From NCBI GenBank assembly GCA_905370385.1, contig CAJPKN010000051.1:1-10285 (forward strand): DNA of 10,285 nt, read 5' to 3'. The position numbers and the translations under genes are program-made. The notes beneath the pieces were generated by a model that was not told the origin of the DNA, did not search any database, and was given only the letters and a program-made list of their open reading frames with translations. The stretch comes from Stomatobaculum longum. GTDB lineage: Bacteria; Bacillota; Clostridia; Lachnospirales; Lachnospiraceae. This document shows positions 1 through 6,127 of the stretch, in pieces; within the stretch, counting starts at the first letter, position 1; every line of letters starts with the position of its first letter.

Positions 1-92
1 AACGCCGAATGAAATTCCGCCAAAACGCCGAATGAAATTCCGCCAAAACGCCGAATGAAATTCCGCCAAAACGCCGAACGAAATCCCGCCAA
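1..92. repeat. Tandem array of four 23-bp repeats
   Basis: Four contiguous 23-bp units start at 1, 24, 47 and 70. Each begins AACGCCGAA and ends CCGCCAA. Units 1-3 are identical; unit 4 differs at two positions (T to C at 80 and T to C at 86). Units 1-3 contain a short GAAT-GAA-ATTC inverted repeat. There are no spacers, so it is not a CRISPR array. The first base of the window is the first base of a unit, so the array may continue upstream. A diverged copy lies at 1179-1199. Function is unknown. Confidence 0.9.
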
Positions 93-122
93 GTCGCCGA
101 AGAGGCTTCGGAAGCGGGACTT
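91..122. other. Hairpin directly after the 23-bp repeat array
   Basis: A perfect 6-bp stem (CCGAAG at 97-102 with CTTCGG at 106-111) closes a 3-nt loop. Outer arms AAGTC (91-95) and GACTT (118-122) can extend it with internal mismatches. No T-run follows, so it is not a typical intrinsic terminator of anything upstream. It could be an operator, an mRNA leader structure or part of the repeat element. Confidence 0.45.
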
Positions 123-181
123 GCAAATCTCGTGAAAAGCAGGCATGCTGTCAGAAAAGAAGCTTAAATCGGAGGTGGCTT

Positions 182-1177
182 ATGCCCTTACATTTGGTTA
201 GAAATGATATCACGAAGATGCGGGTGGATGCCATTGTGAATGCCGCAAACAGTTCCCTCCTCGGCGGGGGCGGGGTGGACGGCTGCATCCACCGCGCGGC
301 GGGGCCGGAGCTCCTTCAGGCTTGTAAGAACTTACACGGCTGCGAGACGGGGCAGGCAAAGATTACCGCGGGCTACCGGCTTCCCTGTAAGTATGTGATT
401 CACGCGGTCGGGCCGCGCTGGCAGGGCGGAACGCAGGGGGAAGAGGAAAAACTGCGTTCCTGCTACCTTGAATCCCTGAAATTAGCAACGGAATATCGGT
501 GCGAGAGCGTGGCTTTCCCGCTGATTTCCGCCGGGATTTACGGCTACCCGAAGGCGGAGGCACTTCGCGTCGCGGTCGATACGATTGCCGCCTTTCTCGA
601 GACTGCGGAGCTCACGGTCTACCTGGTCATCTTTGACCGGGCGTCCTATGAGATTGGCGCGGAGCGCTTCTCGGAGATTGCGGTCTATATCGACGAGCGC
701 TATGTGGATGCGCATACGGACAGCGCTGCACAACGCTTCCGTCGGGAGCGGCTGTATGAGGCAAAGTGCTCGGAAATGTCGCTTTGCGAGACAAAAGCTG
801 TCTCAGAGCCTTCGCTCGAAGAGACTTTGCAGCGGCTCGGCGAGAGTTTTTCGGAAATGCTGCTCCGGAAAATCGACGAATCCGGTATGACGGATGCGCA
901 GTGCTATAAAAAGGCAAACATAGACCGGAAGCTCTTTTCGAAGATACGCTCCGATAAGCGCTATCAGCCCTCGAAGACCACAGCCATTGCCTTTGCGCTC
1001 GCGCTGGAGCTTCCTCTCCAGGAACTCGAAGAACTCTTAGAAAAGGCCGGCTTTGCCCTCTCACCCGCGAGCAAGTTTGATTTAATCGTTGCGTACTTTG
1101 TCGCGCGGGGCAAGTACAATGTCTTTGAAATCAACGAGGCTCTCTTTGCATTTGATGAGAATCCGATCGGGGTGTGA
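182..1177 (+). CDS. MacroD-like macrodomain protein with C-terminal HTH-like domain
   Basis: This 331-residue protein has two parts. Residues 1-170 form a macrodomain that binds ADP-ribose. Visible motifs are NAAN (20-23), the glycine-rich GGGGVDG (28-34) followed by IHRAAGPE, and the phosphate-binding loop SAGIYGYP (116-123). This is the set expected for MacroD/YmdB-type hydrolases that remove mono-ADP-ribose or O-acetyl-ADP-ribose. Residues 171-210 look like a linker. Residues 211-331 are helical and include [16 protein letters not shown] (242-257) and a Leu-rich stretch (268-290), resembling an XRE-type helix-turn-helix followed by a small helical cap. The start is supported by GGAGG at 171-175, 6 nt before the ATG. 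A vWA gene follows 186 nt downstream on the same strand. The macrodomain call is firm. The HTH assignment is by pattern only. Substrate is unknown; a role in reversing ADP-ribosylation or sensing ADP-ribose is inference. Confidence 0.88.
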   Translation: MPLHLVRNDITKMRVDAIVNAANSSLLGGGGVDGCIHRAAGPELLQACKNLHGCETGQAKITAGYRLPCKYVIHAVGPRWQGGTQGEEEKLRSCYLESLKLATEYRCESVAFPLISAGIYGYPKAEALRVAVDTIAAFLETAELTVYLVIFDRASYEIGAERFSEIAVYIDERYVDAHTDSAAQRFRRERLYEAKCSEMSLCETKAVSEPSLEETLQRLGESFSEMLLRKIDESGMTDAQCYKKANIDRKLFSKIRSDKRYQPSKTTAIAFALALELPLQELEELLEKAGFALSPASKFDLIVAYFVARGKYNVFEINEALFAFDENPIGV

Positions 1178-1178
1178 G

Positions 1179-1210
1179 AACGCCGAGCGAAATGTCGCCT
1201 GCGGGGCGAC
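1179..1210. repeat. Diverged copy of the 23-bp repeat with adjoining hairpin
   Basis: Positions 1179-1199 match the first 21 bases of the unit at 1-92 at 17 of 21 positions by hand alignment. The copy starts 2 nt after the macrodomain stop codon. Its last six bases, GTCGCC (1194-1199), form a perfect 6-bp stem with GGCGAC (1205-1210) around a TGCGG loop. No T-run follows, so efficient intrinsic termination is doubtful. The same unit thus lies on both sides of the macrodomain gene. Confidence 0.6.
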
Positions 1211-1247
1211 CCTTCCGGATTTCAAAAGCGCTATGCTCTCCTTGTCA

Positions 1248-1291
1248 GTGAAACAAGTGTATCGGCTCTGTGAAACAAGCATATGGCATAG
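1248..1291. repeat. Two 22-bp direct repeats upstream of the vWA gene
   Basis: GTGAAACAAG occurs at 1248-1257 and again at 1270-1279, followed in each copy by a partly matching segment containing TAT, giving a 22-bp period. Two-turn spacing places both copies on the same DNA face, as for paired operator half-sites. No regulator is identified; the HTH-like domain of the preceding gene is only a candidate. Confidence 0.45.
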
Positions 1292-1292
1292 G

Positions 1293-1314
1293 CGTTGCGT
1301 TGGTGTACGCAACG
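1293..1314. promoter_or_regulatory. 8-bp stem inverted repeat in the vWA leader
   Basis: CGTTGCGT (1293-1300) and ACGCAACG (1307-1314) are perfect inverted repeats around a 6-nt centre (TGGTGT). The element lies 50 nt before the vWA start. Only a weak T-containing stretch follows (GGTTTCC), so it is more likely an operator or leader hairpin than a terminator. Confidence 0.4.
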
Positions 1315-1363
1315 GTTTCCGTGCAACAGAGCAGTCAGATCAAAAGGGCGGGAGGGAAGCGCA

Positions 1364-2044
1364 ATGAAAGATAATTTAACCGAAATCGTATTTATTCTGG
1401 ATCGCAGCGGCTCTATGGGAGGCTTAGAAACGGATACCATAGGGGGCTTCAATGCCATGCAGGAGCGGCAGAAAAAGGCGGAGGGCGAGGCTCTGCTCTC
1501 GACTCTCTTATTCAGCAACGAGACGGAGGTACTGCATGACCGCGCGGACATCCGGCAGGTGGAGCCCCTCAGCTTTCAAGACTACCGTGTCGGCGGCAGC
1601 ACTGCCTTATTAGACGCAATCGGCGGTGCAATACGGCACATCGGTGAGCTGCACCGTAGGGCAAGCGAGGATGAGAGACCGGCGCACACCCTTTTTGTGA
1701 TTACCACGGACGGGCAGGAAAATGCGAGTCGCCGCTACGGCTATGGGGAACTCAAGCGGCTCATAGAGCGTCAGAAGGAAAAATACGGCTGGGAGTTTCT
1801 CTTTCTCGGCGCGAATATGGATGCGGTGGCGGCGGCAAGCCGCTTCGGCATCGATGCGGACCGGGCGGTTCGCTACCACTGTGACAGCGCGGGCATTGCG
1901 CTGAATTACGAAGCGATCGGAGAGGCCATACTCACGCTCAGAGAGAAATCGGCCCTTGACCGGGACTGGGGCGCGCGCATCCGGGAGGACTACCGAAAGC
2001 GCGAAAGAGACATAGTCGGATTTCACAATGTAAGATTGACATAA
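1364..2044 (+). CDS. Small von Willebrand factor A (vWA) domain protein
   Basis: The protein has 226 residues and is essentially a single vWA fold, with no signal peptide or membrane segment, so it is probably cytoplasmic. The metal-ion-dependent adhesion site (MIDAS) looks complete: DRSGS at 13-17 (Asp13, Ser15, Ser17), Thr80 in GGSTALLDAIG, and Asp116 in TTDGQEN. A metal-dependent protein-protein interaction role is therefore expected. The ATG at 1364 is preferred because GGAGG at 1351-1355 lies 8 nt upstream and the protein then starts at the first vWA strand. An in-frame ATG at 1295 would add 23 residues with no RBS and would overlap the leader hairpin. It follows the macrodomain gene on the same strand. 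Small vWA proteins of the TerY type are known to co-occur with macrodomain and tellurite-type stress genes, but no other ter gene is visible here. The partner and process are unknown. Confidence 0.88.
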   Translation: MKDNLTEIVFILDRSGSMGGLETDTIGGFNAMQERQKKAEGEALLSTLLFSNETEVLHDRADIRQVEPLSFQDYRVGGSTALLDAIGGAIRHIGELHRRASEDERPAHTLFVITTDGQENASRRYGYGELKRLIERQKEKYGWEFLFLGANMDAVAAASRFGIDADRAVRYHCDSAGIALNYEAIGEAILTLREKSALDRDWGARIREDYRKRERDIVGFHNVRLT

Positions 2045-2299
2045 TTTTATAAAGGCGGCATGGTAGATGCGTGGCAGCGAAAGCAATGATGCTTAGAAAC
2101 GGACGATTCGGAAAGTGCCCTACGCGCGTCGCCGTCAGCATTACAACACAAGACAGATTGCAAGCAAGGCCGCCGATATGCATCATGACATTTTTCTCCG
2201 AACATACTGTTTCAAGGAAAATGTAGGCAGAGAAAAGCCTTGTAACTCCAAAGCGCAAGGGGGAAGGTGCGATAGAGCATCAAAACACGAAGCACACAA
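2045..2299. other. Gene-free stretch between the vWA gene and the convergent lepB
   Basis: No convincing coding region is seen. Short open frames on both strands lack a Shine-Dalgarno site, and their translations are Arg/His/Cys-rich without recognisable motifs. A weak 5-bp hairpin lies at 2081-2094. The stretch is more AT-rich than its neighbours and probably represents the vWA 3' untranslated region or decayed sequence. Confidence 0.4.
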
Positions 2300-2340
2300 A
2301 AAGAGACACAGTCCCCGGGGACGGTGTCTCTTTCTTTGCT
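2300..2340. terminator. Probable bidirectional terminator, vWA gene / lepB
   Basis: AAAGAGACAC (2300-2309) pairs perfectly with GTGTCTCTTT (2324-2333). The interior GTCCCC/GGGGAC (2311-2322) is itself palindromic, with only one mismatch between the two stems. The plus strand continues TTTCTTT after the stem and the minus strand also has a T-rich exit, which fits the convergent genes on either side. The lepB stop codon is 20 nt beyond the stem. Confidence 0.8.
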
Positions 2341-2352
2341 TCTTCGCCCTGT

Positions 2353-2907
2353 TTACTTGAGGGCTTTGATACCGGGCCAGTAGCGGAACAGGACCTTTGC
2401 GACAATCTTATCGATGTAGACATAGTGATTTGTCCAATAGCGGGCGTCCACCGAGCCGTTTCGGTTATCGCCCATGCAGAAGTAAGCGCCTTCGGGCACC
2501 TGAAATTCCTGCAACGCCGCGGGCTTCATGGGCTCTTTGATGTAGGATTCCTCGAGCGGCGTCTCGGAATCGTTTAAGTAGACCTGACCGTCCCGAATCG
2601 TGACCTTGTCGCCCGGGATGCCGATGATGCGCTTTACATAGAGGGTCTCCGGCTCATCCGGGGCGTGGAAGATGATGATGTCTCCGCGCTTCGGTGCTTC
2701 GAAGCGATAGGCGAGGCGGGAGCCGATCACGCGATCGCCCGGCATGATGGTCGTAATCATGGAACCGGTGGGCACGCGCGCGTTGGCAATGACAAAGTTG
2801 TTCAGCACAAAGGCGAGAACCGCCGCAATGACTATAATCTGCAGCCAGTCCAACCATTCGGGGCGCGGCTTTTTTGTTTCGTTGTTTGTCTGTTTGGAAT
2901 TCGACAT
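2353..2907 (-). CDS. lepB: Signal peptidase I, downstream copy
   Basis: This membrane serine protease (184 residues, S26 family) cleaves signal peptides from exported preproteins. It has a short cytoplasmic N-terminus rich in Asn and Lys, one transmembrane helix at about residues 22-42, and an extracytoplasmic catalytic domain. The Ser/Lys dyad is Ser49 in PTGSM and Lys92 in YVKRIIGIPGD. The later conserved box GDNRNGSVDAR (146-156) is intact. Length and single membrane segment fit the short SipS-type enzymes of Gram-positive bacteria. The ATG at 2907 has a strong AAAGGAG Shine-Dalgarno site (2914-2920, minus strand). It is a tandem paralogue of the upstream lepB (about 122 of 164 aligned residues identical by hand count). 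A strong terminator sits between the two genes, so its transcription source is unclear. Confidence 0.95.
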   Translation of the reverse strand: MSNSKQTNNETKKPRPEWLDWLQIIVIAAVLAFVLNNFVIANARVPTGSMITTIMPGDRVIGSRLAYRFEAPKRGDIIIFHAPDEPETLYVKRIIGIPGDKVTIRDGQVYLNDSETPLEESYIKEPMKPAALQEFQVPEGAYFCMGDNRNGSVDARYWTNHYVYIDKIVAKVLFRYWPGIKALK

Positions 2908-2920
2908 GGGAAACTCCTTT

Positions 2921-2965
2921 CAAAAACAAAAACTGCGGCGACACCGGTCGATGCCGTCGCAGTTT
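2921..2965 (-). terminator. Intrinsic terminator between the two lepB genes
   Basis: Read on the minus strand, an 11-bp stem with one G-U pair (2955-2965 with 2930-2940) is followed by a T-rich run (TTTTTGTTTTTG, ending at 2921). This is a textbook intrinsic terminator starting 10 nt after the stop codon of the upstream lepB. Its T-run directly abuts the Shine-Dalgarno site of the downstream lepB. Confidence 0.85.
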
Positions 2966-2974
2966 GCGTGTGCT

Positions 2975-3526
2975 TTAGTGTATGCCCTTGATTCCCGGCC
3001 AGTAGCGGAACAGAACTTTCGCAAGTATTTTGTTTTTATAGACATAGGGATTCTTCCAGTAGCGCGCATCCATGGACTCGTTGCGATTATCGCCCATGCA
3101 GAAGTAGGCGCCTTCCGGAACGGTGAAGCTCTTCGGAGATTCCGCGACCATGGGTTCCTTGATATAGCTCTCTTCAAGCGGGGTTTCGGAATCGTTCAGA
3201 TAGACCTTGCCGTCTCGCACGGTGACCTTGTCGCCCGGCATGCCGATGATGCGCTTCACGAAGAGCACCTTTTCATCGTCCGGCCAGCGGAAGATGATCA
3301 CATCGCCGCGCTGCGGTTCGCCGAAGCGGTAGGAGAGGCGGGAGCCTATGACACGATCGCCTGCCATGATGGTATTTTCCATGGAACCCGTGGGAACCCG
3401 GGAGTTTGCAATCAAAAAGTTATTGAGGATAAAGGCGATGACTGCCGCGACCACAATAATCTGAACCCAGCTTAACAGTTCACGGAGCGCATTATTCTCT
3501 TGTTTCTTTCGTCTGAATCTTGCCAT
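2975..3526 (-). CDS. lepB: Signal peptidase I, upstream copy
   Basis: This S26-family membrane signal peptidase has 183 residues. A basic N-terminus (RFRRKK) is followed by a transmembrane helix at about 21-41, the catalytic Ser48 in VPTGSM, Lys91 in FVKRIIGMPGD, and the box GDNRNESMDAR (145-155). The ATG at 3526 is chosen because the strong site GGAGGTGA (minus strand, 3532-3539) lies upstream at good spacing. An in-frame ATG at 3547 would place that site inside the gene. The frame stays open far upstream across the opposite-strand glgB homologue, but that is coding shadow. It is divergent from the glgB homologue and followed by a strong terminator, so it may be monocistronic. The paralogue downstream keeps the whole PLEESYIKEP and RYWPGIK segments, pointing to tandem duplication. 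Confidence 0.95.
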   Translation of the reverse strand: MARFRRKKQENNALRELLSWVQIIVVAAVIAFILNNFLIANSRVPTGSMENTIMAGDRVIGSRLSYRFGEPQRGDVIIFRWPDDEKVLFVKRIIGMPGDKVTVRDGKVYLNDSETPLEESYIKEPMVAESPKSFTVPEGAYFCMGDNRNESMDARYWKNPYVYKNKILAKVLFRYWPGIKGIH

Positions 3527-3565
3527 CTGACTCACCTCCGATTTCATTTGGTCATAACAGGGAAC

Positions 3566-3595
3566 AGTATAGTCTATAGAAGGCGGAGAGTGCAA
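3566..3595 (-). promoter_or_regulatory. Candidate promoter of the upstream lepB
   Basis: On the minus strand TTGCAC (3590-3595) and TATACT (3566-3571) are separated by 18 bp. The -10 element is 5/6 to consensus and the -35 only 3/6. The -10 lies about 40 nt upstream of the lepB start. This is a match by eye only. Confidence 0.45.
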
Positions 3596-3622
3596 GGAAT
3601 ATTCATTTCCGGCTGCCGCGCA

Positions 3623-3651
3623 GTGGCAAAAGCAGGCATTGCTGTGATAAA
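3623..3651 (+). promoter_or_regulatory. Weak candidate promoter of the glgB homologue-malQ operon
   Basis: GTGGCA (3623-3628) and GATAAA (3646-3651) are 17 bp apart, each 4/6 to the sigma-A consensus, with an extended -10 TG at 3643-3644. The predicted start would lie about 30 nt before the gene. It is the best candidate in the short divergent intergenic region. Confidence 0.3.
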
Positions 3652-3685
3652 CTAAGGACATCAATGACAAGCAGGAGGAAGCTGC

Positions 3686-6124
3686 ATGGAAAGAGAGCTT
3701 TACGAGGTAATGGACTGGGCAGCGGTCGAGGAGATTGTTTACTCGGAGTCCGGAGACCCGCATGCCATTTTGGGACCGCATAAGACAGACAAGGGAATAC
3801 TCGTGCAGGCATTTTTTCCGGAAAGGAAGAGTGCGGCACTGGTATACGGAAAGACCAAGCTTCCCATGGAACAGGTTGATGAGAGCGGCTTTTTTGCCTG
3901 TCTGATTCCCGGGGAAAAGGAAGCGCCCCGTTATCGCTTTGTGCTCACGGAAGAGGACGGAAGCGAGCTCGAGTGTGAAGATCCTTACCGCTTTCTGCCG
4001 GAACTTCCGGAGGGAGAACTCCGGAAATATAAGGCCGGTGAGAGCACGGCGGCGCAGAGCTTTTTGGGCGCACACGAGAAGAAGATGGGAGGCGTTTCCG
4101 GCACCCGCTTCGCGGTCTTTGCGCCGAATGCGATGCGTGTCTCCGTAGTCGGCGACTTCAATAACTGGGACGGCAGAGTGCATGAGCTGCGCCGCATGGG
4201 CGACAGCGGTATTTTTGCGATTTTCCTGCCGGGCGTGGAGGCCGGTGCGCTCTATAAGTATGAGATTAAGACCTATGCGCGGGAAATTTTGCTCCGTGCG
4301 GATCCCTATGCGCGCGCGGTCGAGCCGGACGGCGGCAGTGCTTCCGCGGTGGCGGCAGCGGAAGCCCCCTTCGCCTGGGAGGATGAGGCCTACTTGGAAG
4401 AGCGCGCCCTGCGCTATGGGAAGCGCCCCGGTGAGCAGGCCATTAACATCTATGAACTGAATCTTGCGAGCTTTGCGGCGGGCGCTTCTTATGAGGAACT
4501 CGCGGAGACCCTGCCCGCTTACCTCGGCAAGATGCACTACACGCATGTGCTGCTCATGCCGCTGCTCGCGACCCGGGAGGAGGCGTCTCTCGGCTATTTG
4601 ACGAGCGCGTATTTCACGCTCAGCACCAAGCTCGGCGCGGCCGCGGGCTTCCGTAAGCTTGTCAATGCGCTGCACAGTGCCGGCATCGGTGTACTCATGG
4701 ACTGGAGCTGTGTACGCTTCCCGCGGGAAGAAGCGGGCCTCGACTATTTTGACGGAAGCACACTCTACGAAGAGAACGGCAGCGGAGACACGGCGGTGTT
4801 CCGCTTCGGGCGTGCGGAGGTGCAGTCCTTCCTCTTCTCGAATCTCTGCTTCCTCGCAAACGAATTTCACATTGACGGCGTCCGTGTAATCGATATGGCC
4901 TCGGCGCTCTGGTATCGGGCAAACGAGAATCGAAACTGCTACGGCGGCGGCGAGAACCTGGACGGTGCGTCCTTCCTGCGCCGTCTGAGCTTGATGGCGC
5001 ATAAAAAGCTGCCGGGCTTCCTGTTAATCGCGGACGGCAGTGCCGAGTGGCCGCGCACCACAGAGCCGGTCAAGAACGACGGCCTCGGCTTTGATTTCCG
5101 CTGTAATCAAGGCTTTGCGGACGGTATGCTCTCTTACCTCGGCGCGGACGAGGCGGGAAAGAGCGAGCGCTACGGTGAGCTCTCCTATGCACAGCTCTAC
5201 CAGTACTCGGAGCAGTATGTACTGCCGCTCTCGCACACGGCGCTCTCCGAGCGGCAGCCCACCCTCATGGGACGGCTCGGCTATCTGCCGTTTGAGGAGA
5301 GAATTGCGCTGCTTCGCGCCTTCTTCGGCTTCGTGACGGCGCATCCCGGTAAGAAGTTACTCTTTGCCGGTCAGGAATTCGGCATGCTTGAGCCCTTACA
5401 GCTCGGCGGCGAACTGGACTTCTCGCTGCTTGATTTCCCCTCGCACCGGGAACTCGCGGCCTGCTCCGAAGCGCTGAATGCGTTTTATTTGGAGCATCCG
5501 GCGCTCTACGAGGGAGACGGAGACACCGAGGGCTTTACCTTCTTAAACTGCCACTCCTACGAGGAGAACGTGGTGGTGTTCCTTCGGCGCGCGGCTTCCG
5601 AGGATCTCCTGATTGCGGTTAACTTCTCGGGCACGAGCTATCCGCGCTTTAATCTGGGTGTCCCCTATGCGGGCAGCTATAAGGAGATATTCACGACCGA
5701 CGAGGAGCGCTTCGGCGGCAGCGGACTTTTGAACCCGCGCGCGCTGCCGGCTCGCGCGATGGAGGTCGATGACAAGGACTTAGGTATAGGCATTCGTTTG
5801 CCCGCGTACAGCGCACTCTTCTTTGCCTGCAAGAAGCGGGAGCCGGAGAAGAAAGTGACGCCGCGTGCGGAAGCGGAAAAGACCGGCGAGACCAAGGAAA
5901 AGCAGAAGCCGGAGAGCCTTCTTGAGAAGGCGGCGGATGCTGCCGGAAAAAAGGCGGCAGGGGTCGCCGGAAAAGCCGCTGACGTTGCGGGGAAAGCAAA
6001 AAATGCGGCGGGTAAAGCAAAGGATGCGGCGGGCAAAAAGGCCGCGGGCGTTGCCGAAAAGGCTGCGGATGTCGCGGGAGCAGCGAAGAAGCGGATTGAC
6101 CGCGCAATGGGAATGGAGAACTAA
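3686..6124 (+). CDS. glgB: GlgB-type branching enzyme homologue, predicted catalytically inactive, with Lys/Ala repeat tail
   Basis: An 812-residue homologue of 1,4-alpha-glucan branching enzyme (GH13_9). Domain order is normal: N-terminal module (about 1-105, with DPHAILGPH), CBM48 module (about 139-200, FAVFAPNAMRVSVVGDFNNW), GH13 barrel (about 250-600) and C-terminal beta domain (to about 715). Fold-marking segments such as GGGENL, GLGFDF and HPGKKLLFAGQEFG are kept. The active site is not. The nucleophile motif RVDAVAS reads RVIDMAS (Ile402), the acid/base motif AEES reads ADGS (450-451), the stabiliser motif LSHDE reads LSHTA (Thr518), and region I DWVPGHF reads DWSCVRF (Arg344). YEVHxGSW reads YELNLASF. 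Residues 716-812 are an extra Lys/Ala/Gly/Glu tail. The frame is intact and has GGAGG at 3674-3678, 7 nt before the ATG. malQ follows after 3 nt. Family membership is firm; lack of branching activity is inferred. A role as glucan-binding scaffold or MalQ partner is speculative. Confidence 0.9.
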   Translation: MERELYEVMDWAAVEEIVYSESGDPHAILGPHKTDKGILVQAFFPERKSAALVYGKTKLPMEQVDESGFFACLIPGEKEAPRYRFVLTEEDGSELECEDPYRFLPELPEGELRKYKAGESTAAQSFLGAHEKKMGGVSGTRFAVFAPNAMRVSVVGDFNNWDGRVHELRRMGDSGIFAIFLPGVEAGALYKYEIKTYAREILLRADPYARAVEPDGGSASAVAAAEAPFAWEDEAYLEERALRYGKRPGEQAINIYELNLASFAAGASYEELAETLPAYLGKMHYTHVLLMPLLATREEASLGYLTSAYFTLSTKLGAAAGFRKLVNALHSAGIGVLMDWSCVRFPREEAGLDYFDGSTLYEENGSGDTAVFRFGRAEVQSFLFSNLCFLANEFHIDGVRVIDMASALWYRANENRNCYGGGENLDGASFLRRLSLMAHKKLPGFLLIADGSAEWPRTTEPVKNDGLGFDFRCNQGFADGMLSYLGADEAGKSERYGELSYAQLYQYSEQYVLPLSHTALSERQPTLMGRLGYLPFEERIALLRAFFGFVTAHPGKKLLFAGQEFGMLEPLQLGGELDFSLLDFPSHRELAACSEALNAFYLEHPALYEGDGDTEGFTFLNCHSYEENVVVFLRRAASEDLLIAVNFSGTSYPRFNLGVPYAGSYKEIFTTDEERFGGSGLLNPRALPARAMEVDDKDLGIGIRLPAYSALFFACKKREPEKKVTPRAEAEKTGETKEKQKPESLLEKAADAAGKKAAGVAGKAADVAGKAKNAAGKAKDAAGKKAAGVAEKAADVAGAAKKRIDRAMGMEN
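5936..6091 (+). repeat. Protein-level repeats in the tail of the GlgB homologue
   Basis: Residues 751-802 are roughly seven-residue repeats of the form xAAGKAx, with a longer near-duplicate (residues 751-772 and 780-801, both starting DAAGKKAAGVA; period 29). Codons differ between copies (GCG, GCC and GCA for Ala; AAA and AAG for Lys), so the repeats are kept at the protein level and are not recent slippage. The pattern resembles LEA-like or histone-H1-like amphipathic or disordered tails. Confidence 0.7.
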
Positions 6125-6127
6125 GAA

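Noticed and set aside
1..92. Possible CRISPR array
   Set aside because: Units are directly contiguous without spacers, and no cas gene is present.
1295..1363. N-terminal extension of the vWA protein from an ATG at 1295
   Set aside because: There is no ribosome binding site, it lies within the leader inverted repeat, and the extension is Arg/Cys-rich. GGAGG at 1351-1355 supports the start at 1364.
2115..2360. 81-codon plus-strand open frame between the vWA gene and lepB
   Set aside because: No Shine-Dalgarno site, a low-complexity basic translation, and it reads through the terminator hairpin into the convergent lepB.
3527..3547. Alternative lepB start at 3547
   Set aside because: It would place the GGAGGTGA Shine-Dalgarno site (3532-3539) inside the coding region and has no comparable site of its own.
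2975..5002. A 675-codon minus-strand frame extending lepB far upstream
   Set aside because: It runs antisense to the GlgB homologue and includes the intergenic region. Only its last 183 codons resemble a protein family, and these have their own strong Shine-Dalgarno site. Stop-free antisense frames are common in GC-rich genes.
3686..6124. Calling the GlgB homologue a pseudogene
   Set aside because: The frame is intact with a strong ribosome binding site, scaffold motifs are conserved, and it is coupled to malQ. Only active-site residues are changed.
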